Of a stretch of 64,000 bases of DNA, positions 11,301 to 22,222 are shown in pieces. The DNA lies in the NCBI RefSeq assembly GCF_000613725.1, contig NZ_BAJN01000003.1:62001-126000 (forward strand), given 5' to 3'. Made by a program: the position numbers and the translations under genes. Numbering within the stretch: position 1 is the stretch's first letter; each line of letters begins with the position of its first letter. This DNA is from Hoylesella pleuritidis JCM 14110. Lineage in GTDB: Bacteria; Bacteroidota; Bacteroidia; Bacteroidales; Bacteroidaceae. The notes under the pieces are model-generated. The model worked only from the letters and a program-made list of their open reading frames with translations. It had not been told where the DNA came from and did no database searches.

Positions 11301-11337
11301 CAGCCAACGCCATTGTCAGTCTTTTTCCCATAAACAT
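8326..11337 (-). CDS. SusC/RagA-family TonB-dependent outer membrane transporter
   Basis: Outer membrane channel that imports a glycan or peptide with its SusD partner, energised by TonB. At 1003 residues it is intact: signal peptide (GLLLFTGQVLAQ), an N-terminal carboxypeptidase-regulatory-like domain (KVAGTVLSAEDNEPVVGASV, about 25-100), the TonB-box/plug junction EVVVTGYGVQRK (about 104-115), the plug (GVNGVIVIKTK-like AGNGVIVIKTKSG) and a 22-strand barrel ending in the C-terminal Phe (GGVQISF). The start could also be the MGKR codon two residues in. Substrate cannot be read from sequence; the nagB and GH2 genes downstream hint at amino-sugar glycans, while dpp4 upstream would suit peptides. 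Confidence 0.95.
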   Translation of the reverse strand: MFMGKRLTMALAGLLLFTGQVLAQSKVAGTVLSAEDNEPVVGASVLVTGTTTGTVTDADGRFTITLPTGKTRVTIQYVGMKSMVLTAVDGMIVSLQSESKEIDEVVVTGYGVQRKASFTGAASLLNGDKIEKKSDANFVKSLEGAVTGVQMNNSSGAPGTWGSVYVRGRGSLNSGTQPLYVIDGVPVNSDQDALNKNTNNALDPMASINPNDIESVTVLKDAAATAIYGSRAGNGVIVIKTKSGSQGKFNVNLDVKQGFVTVANNNMEFADAEQTLQLYAAGRAARYKDKTQQEYYQELLKENGLKSVSNYNWFDAVTRKGYYQDYNLSVSGQTGNTGYYVSGGYMSSEGVVIGSDFKRYSGRANLNSKFKIFTFGANISYAYAIKNGASESTSGSLSNPIAAAITLMQPFYPFYGKNGNYANINRYNPLAINDKGLGDINKMETYTTTLSPFLQMDFGKGIYYKTTLGVNVYNLRQYEYWSAVYNPQGIDYNGLGQQYTSQRSTVTWNNILGWNRTFNQLHNISLMLGQELQRKSYLVDYIQGDNFPFASAGNRDLSTVGHWGDSQHQKEDARLVSYFGDAHYSYADRYYLSASFRRDGSSVFGSKHRFGSFWSVGGKWRFTDEDWLQLKDNKVINNGTLRISYGTVGNQDIDWYASRGLYTAGFNYHGLPGTRPTNLENPNLTWEVSRKFDVGFDLGLLNRLTLSFDYYDEKTTDALFEVPLSRTSGLQTTYQNLGSIRNQGIETALNATVMRTNEFNWTAYANLTWNRNRVLKLSTGDPIVGDYTIIKPGYAYRTFYMKEYAGVDRATGKPTWYLNESGDEVTTDYNAAARRYLGSPDPKVFGGFGTAVNWKGIDASIAFNYRLGAKVFDTGARFTGWGMSEYTPLKRVATDSWTADNPNAKYPQYITGDPNNATSYSSRFLMNGNFLRLSNISVGYTLPKALTRKAMMEKVRVYLSADNLYTWTAGDFVGYNPETYASGVIAWQYPASTTFVGGVQISF

Positions 11338-11386
11338 ACTACTTAATTAAACCATAAAACTTCTTATTAAAACATTTATTGGCATA

Positions 11387-11417
11387 CAAAGTTATGAATT
11401 ATTATTAAACAGACAAA
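11387..11417 (-). promoter_or_regulatory. Promoter of susCD
   Basis: Minus-strand TTTG (11417-11414), 19-base spacer and TAACTTTG (11394-11387) match the consensus exactly. Predicted start near 11381, about 45 nt before the susC ATG. Confidence 0.75.
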
Positions 11418-11533
11418 TTTTACGTACATTTCTCACTTTTATTTTCTGTAAAAATTGCAATTACTTAATCTATATCAAGAAATCACTACCCCTTTAACCG
11501 ATAAACAACCCAATATTAAACTGTCGCTACGAA

Positions 11534-11775
11534 ACTCTATACCCTTTTTATTGAACCCCTATATATTTTCTATTGAAATCCTAATCTCTTTTAATTAAAA
11601 GCTCTTAAGTTATTTAAGAAAAATTCTTAAGCTTTTCATAGAAAGCTCTTAAGCTTTTTGTAAAATCCTATACCATTTTTGAATAAAGTCCTATCACATT
11701 TAACATTAACGGCTTTTCGCGTTCCGAGAAGTCATTAAACACAATACAAAAAGCATCTAATCGTTTGGCGGTTAG
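11534..11775. repeat. Degenerate 22-bp tandem repeat array B (11 units, AT-rich variant)
   Basis: Eleven contiguous units of exactly 22 bp begin at 11534 and then every 22 bases to 11754. Columns are conserved although no two units are identical: TCTTAAG or CTATA/CTAAT around positions 3-9, CTTTT around 11-15 and ATTRAA or AAA at the end. The last four units (11688-11775) resemble the TTAAC-type units of the other arrays, and the 11732 unit matches array A in its TACAAAAAG end. It sits upstream of the susC promoter and 108 bp past the dpp4 stop. The rest of 11418-11883 holds no gene that I can support. Confidence 0.7.
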
Positions 11776-11784
11776 ATGCTTTTT
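11748..11784 (-). terminator. Strong hairpin downstream of dpp4
   Basis: A perfect 13-bp inverted repeat (AAAAAGCATCTAA and its complement, loop 11 nt) with flanking A and T runs, so it could terminate in either direction. It is about 100 bp past the dpp4 stop and is built out of the last two units of repeat array B. Confidence 0.6.
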
Positions 11785-11883
11785 ACAAAGGGGAATAATC
11801 AAACCTTATTGTTTCGATGCCATAAAGCAGGATATGGAAAGGCGTAATTCTCAATATCAACGACGAGCAATCATTTCTTCATC

Positions 11884-14087
11884 TTACTTCAAATGCTCAA
11901 TAAAGAAATTCGCAATCTGCCGCAACAAATGGTTACGGGTGTTGCCGCCGCGGATTCCGTGATTACGGTTCGTATAATAGAGCTCTCTGAAATCCTTATC
12001 TGCCTGTACCAATGCCTCAGCATATTCGAACGTGTTTTGCGGATGTACATTGTCGTCGGCAGTACCGTGGCAAATGAGTAAAGCCGCATTCATCTTGCCA
12101 GCTCGCGTAATGGGATTATCGCCATAACCATCGGGATTCTCCTTGGGTGTACGCATGTAGCGTTCGGTATAGATGGAGTCGTAATATCGCCAGTCGGTAG
12201 GCGGAGCCACGGCAACACCTGCTTTGAACACGCCGCGCCCCTCACTGATGCTCATCAGGGTATTGAAACCGCCGAAACTCCATCCCCAAAGTCCGATGCG
12301 CGATTTGTCGATGTAAGGCCGTGAGGCTATATACAAAGCCGTTTCAACTTGATCTCGCGACTCCAAAGCACCTAATTTGAGGTACGTGCATTTCTCAAAT
12401 TCAGCACCACGACCGCCTGTTCCACGGCCATCTACGCACACAACGATGAATCCTTGTTGCGCCAAATAATGTTCAAAGCTACCACCGCCGCCCATCGAAC
12501 CGGAATTCCAAGCATTCATTACCTGCTGACTGCCGGGACCGCTGTATTGATAAAGAATGACAGGATATTTCTTCGCAGCATCGAAATCGACGGGCTTTAC
12601 CATCCATCCGTCTAATTTCACGCCCTCGGAGGTGGTGAATGAGAAGGTCTCCCGCTTACCCAAGTTATACGAAGCCAACTTATTCCGCAGCTGTCGGTTA
12701 TCGACCAGCGTTTCAAGCGTCTTCCCTTTGTTGTTGCAAAGCGTAAAAACATAAGGCGTGTTGTAGTCGCTCCAAATGTTGATGAAATACTGATAGTCGG
12801 TAGAAAAGATGGCATTATTCACACCCTCGCGGTCGGTCAGCCGTTCCGATTTCCCATTTCTATGAGCCACAAACACCTGCCGATCGTGCGGATTAAGTGC
12901 AGCAGCCTGGTAATAGACATCACCCGAATTCTCGTCCATCCCGTAGATATGTGTGATATCATAATTTCCACCACCGATTTTACGCAGCATTTGGCCGTTC
13001 ATATTATAGAGATAGAGATGCATATAGCCATCGCGGTCGCTGGGAAGCAGGATATGATTCTTGCCAATGATAGTACCTTCGATGACTTCTTCCTTGACAT
13101 ACCGAGGTACACTTTCTTTAATCAACAGCTGGGCCACGGTACTTCGTGGATTGACGGCATAAAGATGAAGTGCGTCTTGATGCCGATTCATCGTGTAGAC
13201 AATCACGCGTTTTGGATCGTCCGTAGCTTGATTCGCATTATATAACCGTCGGCATCGACAGGAATTTGCAGCTGTCGGGTCTGGTGTGACTTGATGTCGT
13301 AACTCCAAACCGAAGGTTTTGAATTGTCCTCACCGGCTTTCGGGTATTTATAGGCATATTCTCCGGGATATGTAGAATATTGTTTACGGGCGGGACTTAA
13401 CCCCTTGAACATCTCCAAAGCATAAGTCTTCACTTTCGACTCATCATAACGTATCCAGCAAATCATTTCGCCGTCGGCCGTGAAAGTAAGTGCCTTATTG
13501 AAGCCGAACTCTTCTTCATACACCCAATCAGGCGCTCCGTTGATCACTTTATTAAACATTCCGTCTTTCGTCACTTGGCTTTCGGCATTGTCATAAAGCA
13601 ATTTGACGAGATAAATATTATTGTCGCGCACGAAAGCTATCTGCCGTCCGTCGGGCGACCAGATAGGAATCTGCTGCGGTCCGCCGTCTGAAAGCCTCTC
13701 CAACTTACGGCTGGCAATCGTGTAAATGTAAAAAACAGCCTTGTAAGAACGGCGATATATATATTGTGTCTGCGTCTGAATGAGAATGCGCTTGCCATCG
13801 GGCGACAGCTGATAACCCTCAAAAGCATCAATTTTCTCACCCATCGTGTTGCTCACATCGAACAATATGCCCACCTGCTTACCCGTTTTAAAAGAGTATT
13901 GTACAATCTGTTTACCGTCCGAACTGATACGAGCATACAACTCGCCGCCGCTCAACGGATTGATGCCACTGATATAATCGGCCGAAAAAAGGCCACCGGT
14001 TATCGCTTTCAAATTAAGTTTTTCTCCTGCCATAGCATTTGAATAGGTCAGCAGCAATGCTGCACATAACGTAATAAATTTCTTCAT
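11884..14087 (-). CDS. dpp4: Dipeptidyl peptidase 4 (S9B prolyl peptidase), frameshifted
   Basis: Periplasmic serine exopeptidase that removes Xaa-Pro dipeptides. It has a signal peptide (MKKFITLCAALLLTYSNAMA), an N-terminal beta-propeller with the DPP4-specific double Glu motif DWVYEEEFG (about residue 177), and a C-terminal alpha/beta hydrolase with Ser in WGWSFGGF, Asp in GTADDNVHP and His in NRNHGIRGG. The frame breaks near 13228: the N-terminal frame ends GYIMRIK and then stops, while the other frame resumes ATDDPKRVIVYTMNRHQ. Adding one A gives a continuous product of about 734 residues, normal for DPP4. Inactivation or a sequencing indel cannot be distinguished here, but the indel explanation fits the rest of the window. 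Confidence 0.9.
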
Positions 14088-14114
14088 TCGTAGATTTATT
14101 TACAGTTTTAGCCG

Positions 14115-14146
14115 CAAAGTTAAACAAAAAAACGTATTTTTGCAAA
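14115..14146 (-). promoter_or_regulatory. dpp4 promoter, overlapped by a plus-strand -7 element
   Basis: Minus-strand TTTG (14146-14143), a 20-base spacer and TAACTTTG (14122-14115) form the likely dpp4 promoter. On the plus strand TATTTTTG (14135-14142) lies inside the same stretch and could serve the divergent radical SAM gene, though no plus-strand -33 TTTG is visible. The two start sites would compete for polymerase. Confidence 0.6.
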
Positions 14147-14207
14147 CAGATCAACAGCAGATTATTCTGTTTAACGCAGATTAAGACTCACAGTTTCAAA
14201 CATCACG

Positions 14208-15122
14208 ATGAATCTATTTTATAACGATTTTGGGACGTGGATCAGAGCACGATTTCCATTCAAAGTGCAGAAGATCTCTATCGATGCAGGCTTCACTTGT
14301 CCTAATCGCGACGGACGAACGGGCACAGGCGGCTGTACGTATTGCGACAACCGGACGTTCAATCCCACCTATTGCGACCGACGAAAAACCGTGAGCGAAC
14401 AGTTAGAAGAAGGTAAAGCATTTTTCGCACGCAAGTATCCCGAGATGCGATACTTGGCTTATTTCCAGGCTTACACCAACACTTATGCTCCGGTCTCATC
14501 GCTCGCAACTATGTATGAAGAGGCTCTCTGCACAGAAAATGTCGTAGGAATCGTCATCGGAACACGTCCGGACTGCATCAACGAAGCTTTACTCGACTAT
14601 TTGAAGACACTCAGTCGTCGCACATTCGTACTCATCGAATACGGGATCGAGACTGCTAACAATACTACTTTGCGCCGAATCAATCGCGGACACACCTTTG
14701 AATGCACGCAGAGAGCTATCGAGATGACACATCGAAGAGGTATTCTCGTCGGCGGACACATCATCTTAGGGCTTCCCGGTGAGGACGCCGCAGAGAGCAT
14801 CCGACAAGCACCGATTATCTCGTCGTTACCTCTCGACATTCTGAAAATTCATCAAATGCAAATTATTCGGGGCACAGTGCTGGCACGAGAATACGCCCGC
14901 AAGCCTTTCCATATATATAATGTAGACGAATATATCCAACTGATCATCGATTATATTGCCCGTCTTCGCAAAGATTTAATACTCGAACGATTTGTCAGTC
15001 AGTCGCCGGCCGACCTATTGATCGCACCTAAATGGGGATTGAAAAATTATGAATTTACCAACCGATTAGTCAATCGGATGAAAAAAATCGGTGCTTTTCA
15101 AGGAATGAATTACCATCTATAA
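14208..15122 (+). CDS. TIGR01212-family radical SAM protein (YhcC-like)
   Basis: A 304-residue cytoplasmic protein of the YhcC/TIGR01212 radical SAM family; the biochemical role of the family is unresolved. The cluster motif is CPNRDGRTGTGGCTYC near residue 31, with the first Cys and the final CxxC pair as expected for this family. The barrel continues with YFQAYTNTY, IGTRPDCI, EYGIETAN and GGHIILGLPGE, all family hallmarks. It is divergent from dpp4, and its stop lies 10 bp from the convergent downstream gene. Confidence 0.88.
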   Translation: MNLFYNDFGTWIRARFPFKVQKISIDAGFTCPNRDGRTGTGGCTYCDNRTFNPTYCDRRKTVSEQLEEGKAFFARKYPEMRYLAYFQAYTNTYAPVSSLATMYEEALCTENVVGIVIGTRPDCINEALLDYLKTLSRRTFVLIEYGIETANNTTLRRINRGHTFECTQRAIEMTHRRGILVGGHIILGLPGEDAAESIRQAPIISSLPLDILKIHQMQIIRGTVLAREYARKPFHIYNVDEYIQLIIDYIARLRKDLILERFVSQSPADLLIAPKWGLKNYEFTNRLVNRMKKIGAFQGMNYHL

Positions 15123-15132
15123 GATCCATATT

Positions 15133-15966
15133 CTACTTGGCCATTGCAGAATAATCATCCAATCGCAACAGTGCTTCAACGTCACAGCTCTTCTGTTCGT
15201 TCATATACGCATCCACCATCGCAACATAATGCGTCTCGAAAAACGGTTTTCCCAATGTCTTATTGACCACCCACATCACCTTAGCCATATGCAAATCTTT
15301 CTCAATTTGCGCCCGGGCATCATAATGGGGCATCGGATAAAGACTCAGAAGATAAAAAAGCAAGCAGTCGGCCACAATAAACCGCCTGTCCATCGACATC
15401 CGTTGCCCCCGCGAATAATATCGTTTATAAATGGGATAATGCGCTCCTAAATACTTATCTAAGCATATCCCGATCACTCCATTACCCACAATGATACTCT
15501 GATCCAATGCTCCGATCTGTGAATAAAAGATAGGAATCTTCATTTTCGGGAGCCAATCTTTCAATCTACCAAACGCGTGATCCAGTTCGTCATTCACATC
15601 ATCCATCTTGGCAAACTCCATTTGCACATCCGCAACAATCGCTTGCAAAGTAGAGTCTTGATAATATCTGAGAAACTGACCGCTAATTTCGGGATCATCG
15701 ACATTGCCCAACTGCAATACTTTTTCAATCAATGTACGAGTCTCGATGGGGTATTCCATATTCATTTCCTGCAACGCTGAATAGTCGCCCGTCGTGAGAT
15801 AACGACTCTCTAAACGATCATATCGACGCACTTCGATGCGCGAATCATGATCGTTCCACTCATTAGGCTTAAGCTTAAAGCCACAGGCCGTACAGAGAAT
15901 CATCGTTACCGACAATATGTAATATACTTTCTTCAACTGAACTCGAATACACATTAGCTGGCGCAA
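15133..15966 (-). CDS. GldB-like lipoprotein
   Basis: A 277-residue predicted lipoprotein (hydrophobic segment ending MILCTACG; Cys would be lipidated). The body resembles GldB of the gliding/T9SS-associated lipoprotein family: RIEVRRYDRLE near the N-terminus, PIFYSQIGALDQSIIVGNGVIGICLDKYLG in pieces, and a C-terminal helical half. GldB-like proteins are widespread in non-gliding Bacteroidetes, where their role is unknown. The start is uncertain: a TATTTTTG element (15971-15964, minus) overlaps the first codons, so initiation at MCIRVQLKK (15954) is possible. Confidence 0.6.
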   Translation of the reverse strand: MRQLMCIRVQLKKVYYILSVTMILCTACGFKLKPNEWNDHDSRIEVRRYDRLESRYLTTGDYSALQEMNMEYPIETRTLIEKVLQLGNVDDPEISGQFLRYYQDSTLQAIVADVQMEFAKMDDVNDELDHAFGRLKDWLPKMKIPIFYSQIGALDQSIIVGNGVIGICLDKYLGAHYPIYKRYYSRGQRMSMDRRFIVADCLLFYLLSLYPMPHYDARAQIEKDLHMAKVMWVVNKTLGKPFFETHYVAMVDAYMNEQKSCDVEALLRLDDYSAMAK

Positions 15967-16209
15967 AAATACTAAAAATATCTTTAAACGGCAAGCTATA
16001 AGCTAAAAAAGATAAATAAAAATCGTAAAATTAAATATTTAATGCAATTCCGTTAAGTATAATTAAATATTTCATTTATTTGAAATACGAAAATATCGAC
16101 AACTCGATCTTTTCGTAATCAAGAGAGAAATGTATCAGGAAAAACATTCAGAAGATTGGGAATAAAAATTTATTAATCAGCGATTTATAGTCCACGATCA
16201 GCCATCATA

Positions 16210-16341
16210 CAACAAAGACCGCTGCAAAAAGCCGTTAAACGTCTTGCGATTGACCGTTAAACACAGGCTAATTAACGGTTAAACGCTGTCTGATTGACCG
16301 TTAAATACAAGCCGATTAACTGTTAATTACAGACCGATTCG
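16210..16341. repeat. Degenerate 22-bp tandem repeat array C (6 units)
   Basis: Six contiguous 22-bp units at 16210, 16232, 16254, 16276, 16298 and 16320. Five of them begin CYGTTAAW or CGGTTAAA and four end GATTRA or AATTAA, making this the clearest array in the window; the leading unit ends GCAAAAAG. It is intergenic between the divergent GldB-like gene and pyrG. Otherwise 15972-16402 shows only AT-rich sequence. Confidence 0.75.
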
Positions 16342-16402
16342 TAAAGAGTGGTGCAGCTAGTAAATTTTCTGTGTCATATAATTAGGAAAATAAATGGTTT
16401 TC

Positions 16403-16433
16403 TTTGTCATTCATTCAGATTTCATTATCTTTG
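16403..16433 (+). promoter_or_regulatory. Promoter of the pyrG-yidC series
   Basis: TTTG (16403-16406), 19-base spacer and TATCTTTG (16426-16433) match the consensus exactly. Predicted start near 16440, giving a leader of about 75 nt before the GTG of pyrG. Confidence 0.78.
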
Positions 16434-16472
16434 CATCTTGTAATCCATCAGTGGCAATGCAACGGAATATAG

Positions 16473-18122
<1,650 letters not shown>

Positions 18123-18123
18123 A

Positions 18124-20004
18124 ATGGATAAGAATAATATCATTGGATTTGTATTGATAGCTGTAGTATTAATCGGTTTCAGTTGGTGGGCCAAGCCTTC
18201 GGCAGAACAGCAAGCGGCAGCTTTCAAGCAGGATTCCATTGCACAGGCAGTAAAACAACAACAGAAGGCAGCCGTAGAGAAGCGGGCGAAAACAGAACAG
18301 CAGTTGCCGAAAGACACTTCATCCCTGTTTTATACATCGCTGCAAGGTAAAGCAGCGAATGTCGTTCTGAAAAATAGTAAGGTCGAACTGACGCTGAATA
18401 CCAAGGGAGCGACCGTAGAAAAAGCTGTTATTAAAGGATTCAAAGACAAGAACGGGAATCCAGACGTTACACTTTTTGACAGCAAAGATCAAAGTTTGAA
18501 TTATACATTCGTGGCCAAAGAGGCTAATATCTCGACCCAAGACTTGTATTTTCAGCCCTCGTCCGTTACAGATTCGACCGTGGTTTTCACGGCACAGACT
18601 GCTGACAGGAAGGGCATCATATTGGCTTACACCTTGGGCAAGGACTATATGCTGCATTTAAAGATGTCCGTTCAAGGTATGGCCGGTCTCTTTTCGCCTG
18701 ACAATACGACGTTAAATGTGGATTGGCAAGACAAATGTCGCCAGCAGGAAAAGGGGTTTACGTTTGAGAATCGGTATGCTTCGCTCACTTATCACGAGAC
18801 AGAAGGTGGGACGGATTATCTGAACGAAAGTTCTGAAAAGATAGATGAGGAAGTCAAAGAAAAGATCGATTGGGTGGCATTTAAAAATCAGTTCTTCTCA
18901 GCTGTAATGATTTCGAGAACTGATTTCAGCCAGAATGCACTGATGACAAGTATTCCCCTGGAAAAAGGTTCGGGTTACTTGAAACAATACAGGGCTAAGA
19001 TGAAGACGCTTTTCGACCCTTCCGGCAAGAGGCCTTCTGAATTTGATTTCTATTACGGACCTAATGACTTCCGGCTGTTACAGCGAGTTGAGAAAGAGTC
19101 TCACTTCGGTAAGGATTTAGAGATGCAGCGACTCGTTTATTTAGGTTGGCCGCTTTTCCGTATCATTAATCGCTGGTTTACCCTCTATGTCTTTGACTGG
19201 CTCACCGGTTTGAACATCAATATGGGGATTGTTTTGATTCTGATTACTCTGCTTCTCAAAGCAATCACCTATCCGCTTGTGAAAAAAAGCTATATGAGTT
19301 CGGCCAAGATGCGTGTGCTGAAACCTAAATTGGATGCGGCAACAGCTCAATATAACAAGCCTGAAGACCAAATGCAGAAACAGCAGGCGATGATGGCTGA
19401 GTACTCGAAATACGGTGTAAGTCCGTTATCGGGTTGTCTGCCGATGCTTATCCAGATGCCGATTTGGATCGCAATGTTCAACTTCGTACCCAATGCCATT
19501 CAACTCCGAGGAGAGAGTTTCTTGTGGATCAGTGATCTCTCTACTTATGATCCCATTATTGAATGGAATAAGAATATCTGGCTGATAGGTGATCACTTGT
19601 CACTTACGTGTATCTTGTTCTGTGCGGCTAACGTGCTTTATTCGATGATGACGATGCGGCAACAGCGGGATCAGATGGTGGGACAGCAGGCCGAACAAAT
19701 GAAGATGATGCAGTGGATGATGTATTTAATGCCTGTGATGTTCTTCTTTATGTTCAATGATTACAGCTCAGGACTCAACTTCTATTATTTTGTCTCGTTG
19801 TTCTTCTCGGCAGCCATTATGTGGGCTTTACGTAAGACGACGGACGACCAGAAATTGCTCGGCATTCTCGAAGCACGTTATCAGGAGAATAAAAATAATC
19901 CGAAAAAGCTCGGCGGATTGGCTGCACGGCTTCAAGCAATGCAGGAACAGCAGATGGAATTGCAGAGGAAGCGTCAAGATTTGGAACGAAAACGGAAAAA
20001 CTAA
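18124..20004 (+). CDS. yidC: Membrane protein insertase YidC
   Basis: Inner membrane insertase and chaperone for Sec-dependent and Sec-independent membrane proteins. The 626 residues show an N-terminal membrane anchor (IIGFVLIAVVLIGFSWW), a large periplasmic beta domain (about 60-350), and the conserved five-helix core beginning at GIVLILITLLLKAITYPLVKK, with the cytoplasmic loop KPEDQMQKQQAMMAEY and GCLPMLIQMPIW. The C-terminus is a basic, Gln/Arg-rich tail. It lies between pyrG and dpp5 with gaps of 1 and 9 bp. Confidence 0.97.
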   Translation: MDKNNIIGFVLIAVVLIGFSWWAKPSAEQQAAAFKQDSIAQAVKQQQKAAVEKRAKTEQQLPKDTSSLFYTSLQGKAANVVLKNSKVELTLNTKGATVEKAVIKGFKDKNGNPDVTLFDSKDQSLNYTFVAKEANISTQDLYFQPSSVTDSTVVFTAQTADRKGIILAYTLGKDYMLHLKMSVQGMAGLFSPDNTTLNVDWQDKCRQQEKGFTFENRYASLTYHETEGGTDYLNESSEKIDEEVKEKIDWVAFKNQFFSAVMISRTDFSQNALMTSIPLEKGSGYLKQYRAKMKTLFDPSGKRPSEFDFYYGPNDFRLLQRVEKESHFGKDLEMQRLVYLGWPLFRIINRWFTLYVFDWLTGLNINMGIVLILITLLLKAITYPLVKKSYMSSAKMRVLKPKLDAATAQYNKPEDQMQKQQAMMAEYSKYGVSPLSGCLPMLIQMPIWIAMFNFVPNAIQLRGESFLWISDLSTYDPIIEWNKNIWLIGDHLSLTCILFCAANVLYSMMTMRQQRDQMVGQQAEQMKMMQWMMYLMPVMFFFMFNDYSSGLNFYYFVSLFFSAAIMWALRKTTDDQKLLGILEARYQENKNNPKKLGGLAARLQAMQEQQMELQRKRQDLERKRKN

Positions 20005-20013
20005 ATAAATCTT

Positions 20014-22173
20014 ATGAACAGAGCAATCGTACTGGTGGTAGCTGCATTGATGATGAGCATATCACAAATGAAGGCACAGACAATGATCGGTAAGAACAAC
20101 ATTACGCTGAAAAGCGATCTGATGACGCCTGAAGCCTTATGGGCAATGGGACGTGTAAGCAATCCGGCAGCATCGCCCGACGGTAAACGCATTGTTTATC
20201 AGGTGGGTTATTACAGCGTAAAACAGAACAAAGGACATCAGGTTTTGTATATAATCGATGCCAACGGTAAGAATCAGAAGTTGCTGACAACTTCTGATAA
20301 AAGCGAGACTGATGCCTCCTGGATGGAGAACGGGAAGCGTATCGCATTCCTGACAGGTGGTCAACTGTGGTCGATGAATCCCGATGGAACCGATCGCAGA
20401 CAATTGACTAAGTCGGCAACAGAGATCGAAGGTTATAAGTTTTCACCCGACGGGAAGTACGTTATTCTGATAAAGTCTATCCCTTATACTGGAACAATCA
20501 AAGCCAATCCTGATGATTTGCCATTAGCTACGGGGATGTTGATCACGGATATGAACTATCGTCACTGGGACCATTACGTTCAGTCTATTGCTCATCCTTA
20601 TTTGGCCGATGTTACGACCGATGGTATCGGTGAGGGAATTGATATCCTGGGCAGTGAGCCTTATGAGTGTCCGGTAGCCCCGTTTGGCGGTGCTGAGCAA
20701 TTGGCTTGGAGTCCGGACTCGAAGATGATCGCCTATACCAGTCGTAAAAAAGAGGGGTTGCAATATGCTATCTCGACCGATGCAGATATCTATCTATATA
20801 ATATAGGTACGCGCGAGACGAAGAATCTCTGTAAGCCCGATGGTTATAAGGAGCCTGCTATCAATGCAACGAAAACAATGAAAGCACAGGCTGTGAATCA
20901 TCAGAGCAGTGATATGAATGTGGGTTATGATGTTAATCCCAAGTTTTCTGCTGATGGTAAGTATGTGGCTTGGCAAAGTATGGCACGCAATGGGTATGAG
21001 TCTGATCGCAATCGACTGTGTATTTACACATTGGCCAACGGTAATAAGAAGTATGTAACAGAAAGTTTTGACTCGAATGTAGATGATTATTGCTGGGCCC
21101 CAGATGCTAAAACGCTTTATTTCATCGGTGTTTGGCACGCTTGTATTAATGTTTATCAAACCAATTTGAACGGTCAGGTAAAGCAGTTGACTGATGGATG
21201 GAACGATTATGGAAGTGTTCAGATGTTAGGAAATACGAATCGTTTGCTCACGACTCGACACAGTATCTCGCATCCCGATGACCTTTTCCTGGTAACACCG
21301 ACTAAAAAGGAGAAGCAATCGACCGTTATGCAGATCACAGATGAAAATAAACATATTTTTGATCAGTTAGCTATCGGCAAGGTAGAACAGCGTTGGGTCA
21401 AAACTACTGATGGTAAACAAGAACTGGTGTGGATCATTTTGCCGCCTCATTTCGATGCCAATAAAAAATATCCTACCTTGCTTTTTTGTGAGGGTGGACC
21501 GCAAAGTCCCGTCAGTCAGTTTTGGAGTTATCGCTGGAATTTCCAGATAATGGCAGCCAACGGATATGTTATCGTTGCACCGAATCGGCGCGGTTTACCG
21601 GGGTTCGGCGCAGAATGGCTTGAAGAAATATCGGGAGATTGGTCCGGTCAGTGTATAAATGATTATCTTTCTGCTATCGATGATGCTACCAATAATTTGC
21701 CGTTTGTGGATAAAGAACGGTTAGGTTGTGTCGGAGCATCTTTTGGTGGCTTCTCTGTTTATTATTTGGCAGGTCATCACGACAAACGTTTCAAGGCGTT
21801 TATTGCCCACGATGGTGCTTTCAATCTCGAATCGATGTACACCGATACAGAAGAGGTGTGGTTCTCCAATTGGGAATACGATGATGCGTTTTGGAATAAA
21901 GATATGAGTGTCAACGCTAAGAAGACATACGAAAATAGCCCTCATAAGTTTGTGGATAAGTGGGATACACCCATTCTTTGCATTCATGGTGAGAAGGATT
22001 ATCGCATCAATGCCAACCAGGGTATGGGTGCTTTCAATGCTGCACGGATGCGAGGGATTCCGGCAAAACTGCTTCTTTTCCCGGATGAAAACCACTGGGT
22101 GTTGAAGCCGCAGAATGGAATCTTGTGGCAACGCACATTCTTTGGTTGGCTCGATCAGTGGCTCAAAGATTAA
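20014..22173 (+). CDS. S9 family prolyl oligopeptidase, DPP5-like
   Basis: Secreted alpha/beta-hydrolase peptidase of 719 residues, most like the dipeptidyl peptidase 5 group. Signal peptide MNRAIVLVVAALMMSISQMKAQ; residues about 40-440 are WD40/propeller repeats with several SPDGK blades; the catalytic domain has Ser in GASFGGFSVYY (about 573), Asp in HGEKDYRI and His in DENHWVLKP. It follows yidC by 9 bp and is probably transcribed with it. Together with dpp4 it points to peptide use as a nutrient route. Confidence 0.9.
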   Translation: MNRAIVLVVAALMMSISQMKAQTMIGKNNITLKSDLMTPEALWAMGRVSNPAASPDGKRIVYQVGYYSVKQNKGHQVLYIIDANGKNQKLLTTSDKSETDASWMENGKRIAFLTGGQLWSMNPDGTDRRQLTKSATEIEGYKFSPDGKYVILIKSIPYTGTIKANPDDLPLATGMLITDMNYRHWDHYVQSIAHPYLADVTTDGIGEGIDILGSEPYECPVAPFGGAEQLAWSPDSKMIAYTSRKKEGLQYAISTDADIYLYNIGTRETKNLCKPDGYKEPAINATKTMKAQAVNHQSSDMNVGYDVNPKFSADGKYVAWQSMARNGYESDRNRLCIYTLANGNKKYVTESFDSNVDDYCWAPDAKTLYFIGVWHACINVYQTNLNGQVKQLTDGWNDYGSVQMLGNTNRLLTTRHSISHPDDLFLVTPTKKEKQSTVMQITDENKHIFDQLAIGKVEQRWVKTTDGKQELVWIILPPHFDANKKYPTLLFCEGGPQSPVSQFWSYRWNFQIMAANGYVIVAPNRRGLPGFGAEWLEEISGDWSGQCINDYLSAIDDATNNLPFVDKERLGCVGASFGGFSVYYLAGHHDKRFKAFIAHDGAFNLESMYTDTEEVWFSNWEYDDAFWNKDMSVNAKKTYENSPHKFVDKWDTPILCIHGEKDYRINANQGMGAFNAARMRGIPAKLLLFPDENHWVLKPQNGILWQRTFFGWLDQWLKD

Positions 22174-22222
22174 AAAACTAACCGATTCAAAAACTTATAA
22201 ACTTAAAAACTAATAAACTCAA

